Position numbers and translations under genes: made by a program. A DNA stretch of 14,767 bases from Actinomycetes bacterium (GTDB taxonomy: Bacteria; Actinomycetota; Thermoleophilia; Solirubrobacterales; Solirubrobacteraceae). The stretch is taken from the NCBI GenBank assembly GCA_023429855.1, contig JAEZDB010000424.1:1-14767 (forward strand). Reading direction: 5' to 3'. Below the pieces are notes generated by a model that worked only from the letters and a program-made list of their open reading frames with translations, searched no databases and had not been told where the DNA came from. This document shows, one piece after another, positions 7,281 through 12,874 of the stretch (within the stretch, counting starts at the first letter, position 1; every line of letters starts with the position of its first letter).

Positions 7281-8357
7281 AGCCTCCCGGAGTCGCCCAG
7301 AGCCGTCTACGCGAACAAGAAGGACGAGGTCTACCTGCGGGTCGGTGACGAGACCCGCAGACTGACCTACGCTCAGAGACAAGAGCTCCTTTACGACCGA
7401 GGCCAAGGTTCGTACGAAGCTCGCGTTAGCGCCGACAGCTCGATCCAGGACGTCGACTCTGCGCTACTCGCCGGCTACGTTGACGCCCTCAGCGCACCGA
7501 ACCCTGAGCGCCTGCTCCAAGCCCGCGGGCTGGCCGAGAACGGGCGCCTCACAATCGCAGGCGTCCTCCTTTTCGCGTCCAACCCTCAGCGCGCTTTCCC
7601 CGAAGCCTTTGTTCGCGTCCTCCGCTATCAGGGCCAGGAGAGAGGCAGTGGCGCTCGCCAGGGACTTATCAACGACGAACGCGCAGAAGGGCCTATCCCC
7701 TACCAGCTCTCGCAAGCCCAGGAACTCGTACGTGAGCTCCAGCCGCGGCGACGTGCACTTGACGACAGCGGTCGCTTCGCCGAGGTCCCCCTCGTTCCCG
7801 AGGACGCTTGGCTAGAGGGACTGGTGAACGCCGTGGTCCATCGCTCGTATTCAATGGCCGGCGACCACATCAGAATTGAGATCTTTCCCGATCGCATCGA
7901 GATCGAGAGCCCAGGGCGATTCCCGGGGGTCTTCCAAGCCTCGGATCCGCTCGGCTCACCAAGGTATGCACGCAACCCGCGGATTGCCAGAGTCTGCACA
8001 GATCAGAACTTCGGCCAGGAACTCGGTGAGGGCATTCGCCGGATGTTTGAAGAGATGAGGCTTGCCGGCCTGGCAGACCCCCTCTATGAACAGACCGCGG
8101 CGAGCGTACGCCTTACCCTCCTAGCGGAGCCGGTGGATCGCCAACTCGAGGCGCGACTTCCGCCAGACGCGCGAACGATCATTGCCGCGATCCGCGACGC
8201 AGGCGAACTAAGCACTGGCGAAGTTGCAGAGCGCGTCGGCCTGTCTCGCATCACTGCGAGCAAGCGCCTCAAGGTTCTGCGAGATGAAGGCCTGGTCGTC
8301 TGGAAGGGCAAAAGCGCACGCGACCCACGCGCCTCATGGACCCTGCCGCCGACCTAG
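7281..8357 (+). pseudogene. 5'-truncated ATP-binding/winged-helix transcriptional regulator (AlbA_2-HATPase_c_4 type)
   Basis: Frame 3 is open from just after the TGA at 7278-7280 to the TAG at 8355-8357 (358 codons) but has no ATG, GTG or TTG before a GTG at 7824, halfway along. The peptide matches, in order, the parts of the COG2865-type regulators after their N-terminal AlbA_2 domain: VYANKKDEVYLRVGDETRR, then RLTIAGVLLFASNPQRAFP, then the GHKL-like ATP-binding segment EGLVNAVVHRSYSMAGDHI and DRIEIESPGRFPGVF, then RNPRIARVCTD and ELGEGIRRMFEEMR, and a C-terminal winged helix (STGEVAERVGLSRITASKRL). The missing portion is about one N-terminal domain. The body has no stop or frameshift, so the loss may be fairly recent. 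Codon choice is less GC-biased than in neighbours, suggesting transfer. A translated C-terminal fragment from 7824 cannot be ruled out. Confidence 0.8.
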
Positions 8358-8372
8358 CTACTGCAAACCCTG

Positions 8373-8391
8373 CTGATAGCGCCGCTATCAG
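8373..8391. repeat. Perfect 8-bp inverted repeat after the truncated regulator
   Basis: CTGATAGC (8373-8380) and GCTATCAG (8384-8391) flank a 3-base centre, 15 bases after the regulator's stop. There is no T-run afterwards. It could be a weak terminator or a regulator binding site. Confidence 0.4.
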
Positions 8392-8481
8392 TCCCTTAGC
8401 AGTAGGACCGGACGCCATGCCGCAAGTCGGACTCGAGGCCGAGTATCGAGATTCCGCGCGCGAACCTGTTCGGTGCAGTCC

Positions 8482-8551
8482 TCTCTGTTCGTCGCCACGA
8501 TCTCTGTTCGTAGCCACGATCTCTGTTCGTAGCCACGATCTCTGTTTGTAG
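8482..8551. repeat. 19-bp direct tandem repeat, about 3.7 copies
   Basis: The unit TCTCTGTTCGTAGCCACGA occurs at 8482-8500 (one change), 8501-8519 and 8520-8538, followed by a partial, diverged copy at 8539-8551. Copies are contiguous with no spacers, so this is not CRISPR. Each full unit contains the small inverted repeat TCGT-N4-ACGA (8489-8500, 8508-8519, 8527-8538), which would present three regularly spaced protein sites. Iteron, recombinase arm site or slippage product are all possible. Confidence 0.85.
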
Positions 8552-8742
8552 TAGCGCGTGCAGTTAGTTCGCTGCACAGCGATTCCCCCGCATTTTGCGC
8601 GTCGCATCACGCAAAGAGCGGGGTCATCCGCTTTGCAGTTGCCTTATCAGCACTCGGATCCACACGCATGTCGACCGGCCACTTGCAGGACTTGACGGGG
8701 CCGAGTCAGGCGCAACGTCGGCTCGCTAAGCGCAGCTCGGCA

Positions 8743-8887
8743 GCGGCGGAAGGCCTGCCTCTCACGATCATCCAGAAAGCAGCTCAAGCAAAACGATCTC
8801 GCCACGACTGCGCGATACGTCGACCACCTCAGCCCGCGTCAGGTCGCCGAGGCAATGCAGGCGCGCGAGTGGAGTTTCAAGCGCTAG
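8743..8887 (+). pseudogene. C-terminal remnant of a tyrosine recombinase (phage-type integrase), frameshifted
   Basis: The segment from 8743 reads AAEGLPLTIIQK, then after one extra base at about 8776-8779 continues in the next frame as QLKQNDLATTARYVDHLS and PRQVAEAMQAREW, ending at TAG 8885-8887. This is the usual end of a tyrosine recombinase: the (A/E)G(L/V)PL..(I/V)QxxLGH region followed by the TTxRY segment carrying the nucleophilic Tyr (codon 8816-8818). The GH of the usual LGH box is KQ here. The upstream catalytic domain, including a clear HxLRH box, is absent, so this is a dead fragment. It marks the site as once occupied by an integrative element. Residue pattern strong, exact subfamily unknown. 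Confidence 0.75.
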
Positions 8888-8954
8888 CGCCCAAGGTTGC
8901 CGCTCTAAGTGGGGTCGGACCGGCGATTAGGCCGCCGGCCCGGTCGGCCGCTGA

Positions 8955-9725
8955 CTACGACACGCCCTCAAGCGCGACGCCGACGAGGAACGCGATCGCG
9001 GCCGCAGCCCCGCCGATGAGCAGCGTCTCCAGCCCAGAGCGCCACCATGTCAGGTCGACGATGCGCGCCTTGAGGCTGCCGACGCCGAAGAACGCGATCG
9101 CCGTGAGCACGGCGCTCCAGGCGAACGGCTGCGAGATGGCACCCGGGGCCAGGGCGTCGACCACGAACACGCTGAGTGGCAGCGCACCGACGATGAGAAA
9201 CGCGACGAACGTGGCCAGCGCCGCGCGGATGGGGCTTGTGTCGTCGCGGGCGAACCCGAGCTCCTCGGTCATCATCGTCTCGATCCACCGTTCGCGGTCG
9301 CCCGTGATCACCTCAACGATGCGCTCGAGGTCGTCGCCTGCGAACCCCTTGGCGGCGAAGAGCTGACGGATCTCCTCGCGCTCCCCTTCCGGGTAGCGCT
9401 CGATGTGGCGCTCCTCGCGGCGCCGCGCACGCTCGCGCTGCTGGGCCGCCGCGCGGCTGCCGAGGAAGTTGCTCACGCCCATGCTGAAGCCGTCAGCAAA
9501 GAGGTTGGCCAGGCCCATGATCACAACGACGCCGTTGCTGAGCCCCGCGCCCGTTGCGCCGGCGACGACCGCAAAGGTGGTCACGGCGCCGTCGACGGCG
9601 CCGTAGATCAGGTCGCGTACGTAACTGACCGACGAGGGAGCCGCGAGCCGTGCGCGGATCGCCTCCGGCGTGTGCTCACGCTCGAGCCTGCCGCTGGGCG
9701 GTTCCGACGCGGCGTCGTCCGTCAT
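8955..9725 (-). CDS. VIT1/CCC1-family Fe2+/Mn2+ transporter
   Basis: The 256-residue membrane protein of the vacuolar iron transporter family moves Fe2+ or Mn2+ out of the cytosol, as a detoxification exporter in bacteria. The start at 9725 (MTDDAASE) has a GAGG Shine-Dalgarno 8 bases upstream; a frame extension of 53 codons further upstream would run into the divergent gene and is rejected. TM1 carries the conserved Asp (YGAVDGAVTT, D45). The cytoplasmic metal-binding hairpin has the Glu ladder (E104, E105, E109, E113, E115, E117, E118) and WIETMMTEELGF (M151, M152, E154, E155), matching the family's metal-binding positions. Further hydrophobic segments follow at about 165-190, 200-220 and 233-252. 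It diverges from the hydrolase gene across 51 bp. No obvious metal-regulator box was seen. Confidence 0.92.
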   Translation of the reverse strand: MTDDAASEPPSGRLEREHTPEAIRARLAAPSSVSYVRDLIYGAVDGAVTTFAVVAGATGAGLSNGVVVIMGLANLFADGFSMGVSNFLGSRAAAQQRERARRREERHIERYPEGEREEIRQLFAAKGFAGDDLERIVEVITGDRERWIETMMTEELGFARDDTSPIRAALATFVAFLIVGALPLSVFVVDALAPGAISQPFAWSAVLTAIAFFGVGSLKARIVDLTWWRSGLETLLIGGAAAAIAFLVGVALEGVS

Positions 9726-9764
9726 GCCGACAGCCTCGCAGAGCCAGCCGCCGGGCGCTCGCCG

Positions 9765-9770
9765 TAGGCT
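9765..9770 (+). promoter_or_regulatory. Probable -10 box (TAGGCT) of a leaderless hydrolase gene
   Basis: TAGGCT ends 6 bases before the ATG at 9777, the spacing expected when the A of ATG is the transcription start. No good Shine-Dalgarno is present. The -35 region is unclear. Confidence 0.4.
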
Positions 9771-9776
9771 GGCCTG

Positions 9777-10568
9777 ATGCTGCCGCACGACGTGCAGGGT
9801 TCGGGGCCTGCCGTGGTCCTGCTTCATGCCGGGATCGCCGACCGGCGCATGTGGGCTGGCATGGTCCCGGAGCTCGTCGACCACGGCTATCGCGTGGTCG
9901 CCTTGGACCTGCCGGGGTTCGGCGACGATGCGCTCCCGCCGAGCGGACCCCAGGCACCGTGGAACGACGTGCTCGCCACGCTCGACACGCTCCAGATCGA
10001 CACGGCAGCGCTCATCGGCTGCTCCTACGGCGGCGCGGTGGCGCTACGCGTGGCGGCCCTCCACCGCGGGCGATTCTGGGGCCTGGTACTCAGCGCGGCT
10101 CCCGCGCCCGGGCTCGAACCGTCGCGCGAGCTGGCCAACCGCTGGGCCGCCGAAGAACGCGCCCTCGACGCCGGCGACTTCGACGGCGCGACGGGCGCGG
10201 TCGTCGACGCGTGGACGTTGCCAAGCGCACCGGAGTCGGTCCGCCAGCTCGTCGGCGCTGCACAACGACGCGCCTACGAGCTTCAGCACGCTGCAACCGA
10301 CGTGACCGACGTCGCCGACCCCTTGAACGACGACGCTGATCGCCTGACTGGCATCGAGGTCCCAACGCTCGTCATCGAGGGCGACCTCGACCTCGTCGAC
10401 TTCCGCGAAGGCGGCAAGCTGCTTGCGCGGCTGCTGCCCGATGCGTCGCTCCACACCATCACCGGCGCCGGACACCTCGCGCCGCTGGAGCAGCCCGCAG
10501 CGTTCAGCGCGGGGGTGCTGCCGTTTTTGGCGGCGCACCGGCCGGGCGAAGGCCGGCCGGTCGGCTAG
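9777..10568 (+). CDS. Alpha/beta hydrolase, substrate unknown
   Basis: A 263-residue single-domain alpha/beta-hydrolase fold enzyme with no signal peptide, so presumably cytosolic. The oxyanion-type HAG (residues 17-19) follows VVLL, and VALDLPGFGD (41-50) is the usual strand-loop. The nucleophile elbow is GCSYGG with Ser83, the acid is probably Asp203 or Asp205 in VIEGDLDLVD, and the base is His233 in GAGHLAPLEQP. Length and order match the esterase, peroxidase and meta-cleavage-product hydrolase superfamily, but nothing defines the substrate. The start ATG at 9777 is preceded by TAGGCT at leaderless spacing. It diverges from the VIT transporter. A GC-rich hairpin overlaps its stop. Confidence 0.9.
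   Translation: MLPHDVQGSGPAVVLLHAGIADRRMWAGMVPELVDHGYRVVALDLPGFGDDALPPSGPQAPWNDVLATLDTLQIDTAALIGCSYGGAVALRVAALHRGRFWGLVLSAAPAPGLEPSRELANRWAAEERALDAGDFDGATGAVVDAWTLPSAPESVRQLVGAAQRRAYELQHAATDVTDVADPLNDDADRLTGIEVPTLVIEGDLDLVDFREGGKLLARLLPDASLHTITGAGHLAPLEQPAAFSAGVLPFLAAHRPGEGRPVG
10537..10561 (+). terminator. Hairpin overlapping the 3' end of the hydrolase gene
   Basis: ACCGGCCGG (10537-10545) pairs perfectly with CCGGCCGGT (10553-10561), loop of 7, ending just before the TAG at 10566. No T-run follows (an A-run does), so it is at best a weak terminator. It may equally be coding sequence that happens to be repetitive. Confidence 0.3.
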
Positions 10569-10646
10569 CGACCTCAAAAAGCGCACGCTGCCCGACCGGC
10601 CCCGTCAGGAGCCAGAGGGCGCAGCCCGTGGCGGCGCGGCACGACC

Positions 10647-10656
10647 AGACCGGTCT
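10647..10656. promoter_or_regulatory. Perfect 10-bp palindrome AGACCGGTCT in the gap before the first secreted paralog
   Basis: The palindrome lies 157 bases upstream of the ATG at 10813 in a 244-bp gap (10569-10812) that shows no gene. It may be an operator. No clear -10/-35 pair was recognised in this gap. Confidence 0.25.
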
Positions 10657-10812
10657 TGGCGCAACGGCACTCTGGTACGTCCCCCATCTGCCCGCGCTGG
10701 CGCAGTCGCACCTGGACGCCCGTCTGGCGTTGTTCATTTCTGAATCAAGCCGGCCGATCCAGGGTGCAGAGGCTTGCGGTGATGGACCGCCGCAGCCCGC
10801 CAAGCACAACTG

Positions 10813-12714
10813 ATGCCCCTCCCCCACACGACACGGATGTCGTCCGCTCTCCCACTCACCGCACGCCGTTGGTCGCGCGCCGCCTGCGCGACCGTCGCAG
10901 CGCTGATGGGCGTCGGACTGGGGGCGGGAGCATCGGTGGCTCCTGCCGCAGCCGCGCCGGTGCCAGCCCAGAGCGCAGGCGCCTACCGCGACAGCGTCGG
11001 GGTGCAGATGCACCACAGCTTCACCGGCTACGCCTACCAGACGGAGTCGGCCGACTCGCTCGGCGCAGCGCTCCGCGCGCTCGGCATTCGCCACGTACGC
11101 GACAGCGTGTGCCTCAACACCGAGCAGGCCTGCGCTCCGATCCGCGCCAAGCTCGCGGACCTGCGAGACGCACTGGGCCCCGGCGCCCCGAGCGTCGACC
11201 TGCTGCTGCAGCTCACCCAGGAGCTGAAGAGCGAGCCCGACCGAGCAGACCGCGACGCCGACATCGAGCGCGCGCTTCACGCCGTGCAGTCGGCACCGCT
11301 CGCCGGCATGGTCTCCGGCCTTGAGGCCGTCAACGAGCCCGACCTCAAGAACAACGTCGACTGGCAGGCGAAGACCCTCGCCGACGACGCGACGACGACG
11401 CGGCTGCTCGCCGAGCCGCGCTTCGCCGCTGCGCGCGCCATCCCGCGTCTCACGCCAGCGGTCGGCCACGCCACCAACACGCCGCTGCTGCTGAATGCCG
11501 GCTGGCTCGGCACCCGCAACTACACCCCGAACTTCCACCCCTACCCGCCCGCATGGGGCGGCCCCGAGAACGGACTCACCACGCCGTGCTCCGGCACCGA
11601 CGCCCTCGGCTGCGTCCGCCAGCTCGCCAGCGGTGGCGCCCCGATCGCCAGCGAGAGCGGCTACACCACGGCCGGCGGCGCGTTCAGCCAGGGCTGGGTC
11701 AGCGAGAAGGCCCAAGCGGTCTACCTGCCGCGCCTGCTCCTGGAGAACTTCTCGCGCGGCGTGGCCCGCACCTACCTGTACGAGCTCGTCGACCTCTCGC
11801 CGGAGCGCACATCGACGACCAACGGCTACGGGCTCTGGCGCTCGCGGCGCTCGGGCTCCACGGTCCGGGCCGCTGACCCGAAGCCTGCCGCTTGGGCCGT
11901 CGCCCGGCTCCATGCCCGCATCGGCGACCTCGGTAGCGCCGCGGCACCGACCAGCCCGCTCGACCTGACCTTCCGAGTCGGTGGCAGGACCGTCGACACC
12001 AGCGCGGTACGGCGTACGTTGCTGCAGCGCGCAGACGGCTCGTACGCCCTCGCGCTCTGGCAGCCGAAGTCGGTCTTCGACAACGCCTACCTCGCACAGC
12101 GCGACAGGGCGGTCGCCGACGTGAACGTCGAGGTTTCGATCGGCACGCCGCGCACCGGAGGCTGGGCTGCGACGGCGTTCCGGCCTACGCGCAGCGGCGA
12201 CGCCGTCGGGCGCGTGAGCCCAACGAGCCGATTCACGGCCCCGGTCGGCGCCGACGTGACGCTCATCGACCTGCGCAGCGCTCAGGCGCCCGAGTCGACG
12301 ATTCCCGGCCAGGCCTCAGCGCTGAACCTCGGCGGCGTCGAACCGATCGAAGCCGCTCCTGGCATCACGCAAGAGGACGGGACGCCGGTCGTCGAAACCG
12401 GCGACTCCACCCCGCCGAGCGGCGAGCCCGCGCCGGCACCAGCCGCTCAGACCGCTCCCGCCCCCGTGGCGCCAGCGGCGACCGGTCAAGCGGGCACAGG
12501 CGCCGCGGTCTCAGCCCCCGCATTGACTCCGACGCCGGACGCCGCCAAAACCAAGGCTGCCGCCACAACCAAGGCCGCCGCGAAGGCCAAGGCAAAAGCC
12601 AGGGCCAAGGCAAAAGCGAAAGCCAAGGCCAAGGCGCGCAAGCGCGCCAAGGCTGCAGCCAAGCGCCGTGCACAAGCGGCGCGCGCGGCCAAGCGCGCAC
12701 GCGCCGGTCGTTAG
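10813..12714 (+). CDS. Secreted glycoside-hydrolase clan-A-like protein with Lys/Ala-rich tail (paralog 1)
   Basis: The 633-residue precursor has a signal peptide, with a hydrophobic core about residues 23-46 and cleavage near APAAAA. The start is ATG 10813 or ATG 10837; neither has a clear Shine-Dalgarno. Residues about 57-385 look like a TIM-barrel glycosidase of clan GH-A: EAVNEPDL (N174-E175, acid/base position), NFHPYPPAWGG (H242, Y244) and ASESGY (E281, nucleophile position), with 106 residues between the two Glu. Four mature cysteines (C100, C107, C259, C267) could form two disulfides. A beta-rich C-terminal domain follows (ALALWQPK, ADVTLIDLR), then a Pro/Ala linker and an H1-like tail of Ala, Lys and Arg (about 575-633). 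The substrate is unknown; an envelope polysaccharide is inferred. Catalysis itself is unproven. Confidence 0.8.
   Translation: MPLPHTTRMSSALPLTARRWSRAACATVAALMGVGLGAGASVAPAAAAPVPAQSAGAYRDSVGVQMHHSFTGYAYQTESADSLGAALRALGIRHVRDSVCLNTEQACAPIRAKLADLRDALGPGAPSVDLLLQLTQELKSEPDRADRDADIERALHAVQSAPLAGMVSGLEAVNEPDLKNNVDWQAKTLADDATTTRLLAEPRFAAARAIPRLTPAVGHATNTPLLLNAGWLGTRNYTPNFHPYPPAWGGPENGLTTPCSGTDALGCVRQLASGGAPIASESGYTTAGGAFSQGWVSEKAQAVYLPRLLLENFSRGVARTYLYELVDLSPERTSTTNGYGLWRSRRSGSTVRAADPKPAAWAVARLHARIGDLGSAAAPTSPLDLTFRVGGRTVDTSAVRRTLLQRADGSYALALWQPKSVFDNAYLAQRDRAVADVNVEVSIGTPRTGGWAATAFRPTRSGDAVGRVSPTSRFTAPVGADVTLIDLRSAQAPESTIPGQASALNLGGVEPIEAAPGITQEDGTPVVETGDSTPPSGEPAPAPAAQTAPAPVAPAATGQAGTGAAVSAPALTPTPDAAKTKAAATTKAAAKAKAKARAKAKAKAKAKARKRAKAAAKRRAQAARAAKRARAGR
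12538..12711 (+). other. Low-complexity region coding for an H1-like Lys/Ala/Arg tail
   Basis: The last roughly 58 codons of paralog 1 repeat KAKA, RAKA and RKRAKA patterns, built on near-repetitive GCCAAGGC-type DNA. The tail carries dozens of positive charges and no acidic residue after its first Asp. In a secreted protein this could bind anionic wall polymers or extracellular DNA. Paralog 2 lacks it. Confidence 0.8.
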
Positions 12715-12727
12715 CCCGACCGCCGCG

Positions 12728-12741
12728 CCCCCAACCGGGGG
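12728..12741. terminator. Short hairpin between the two paralogs
   Basis: CCCCC (12728-12732) and GGGGG (12737-12741) enclose AACC, 13 bases after the first paralog's stop. A 6-bp inverted repeat (12705-12710 with 12717-12722) straddles the stop itself. No T-run is present, so termination would be partial. Confidence 0.3.
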
Positions 12742-12754
12742 ACATTGCATTGTC
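12741..12754. promoter_or_regulatory. Near-palindrome GACATTGCATTGTC, putative operator copy 1
   Basis: The site is a 14-bp palindrome with one mismatched pair. It overlaps a possible -35 (TTGCAT, 12745-12750) placed 18 bases before TACTGT (12769-12774), a plausible promoter for paralog 2. A sister site starts exactly 120 bp downstream. The regulator is unknown. Confidence 0.4.
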
Positions 12755-12860
12755 ACCCCTCTTCTCGGTACTGTGCGTTGGGTCACTTGCGCACCGGCAG
12801 TTCCCGACTGGTGCGTCCCTCTCGCTTCGTCCCAGCTGAGGTAACCGCCGCTCTCGCGGC

Positions 12861-12874
12861 GACATTGCTATGTC
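12861..12874. promoter_or_regulatory. Near-palindrome GACATTGCTATGTC, putative operator copy 2 covering the start codon of paralog 2
   Basis: The site shares the first 8 bases and the GACA-N6-TGTC arms with the copy at 12741, again with a single mismatched pair. The ATG start (12870-12872) lies inside it. Binding here could block transcription or, as RNA, initiation. Confidence 0.4.

Larger units (their letters stand above)
8358..8742. other. Gene-free stretch of the decayed element
   Basis: No convincing coding sequence was seen on either strand. It holds the 8373-8391 inverted repeat, the 19-bp tandem repeat at 8482-8551, a 6-bp inverted repeat GTGCAG/CTGCAC near 8559-8578 and an imperfect hairpin (8611-8621 with 8628-8636, 2-base bulge). 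Base composition is less GC-rich than the flanking genes. Bases 8668-8742 are open in the frame that leads into the recombinase remnant but match nothing I can name. Confidence 0.5.

Noticed and set aside
7155..7406. 84-codon N-terminal extension of nucS
   Set aside because: The family begins at MRLIVARC. The extension overlaps the regulator remnant and has no similarity to NucS.
8482..8551. CRISPR array
   Set aside because: Repeats are contiguous 19-mers without spacers, and no cas genes are near.
8668..9366. Plus-strand 232-codon frame running from the integrase remnant into the VIT gene
   Set aside because: Only its first part (8743-8778) matches the recombinase; the rest is antisense to the VIT transporter.
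9726..9884. 53-codon N-terminal extension of the VIT transporter
   Set aside because: It would overlap the divergent hydrolase start; the ATG at 9725 has a Shine-Dalgarno and a normal family length.
10504..11913. Long minus-strand open frame opposite the first secreted paralog
   Set aside because: Low-complexity Arg/Gly/Val composition and no motifs, while the plus strand has a signal peptide and conserved motifs shared with paralog 2.
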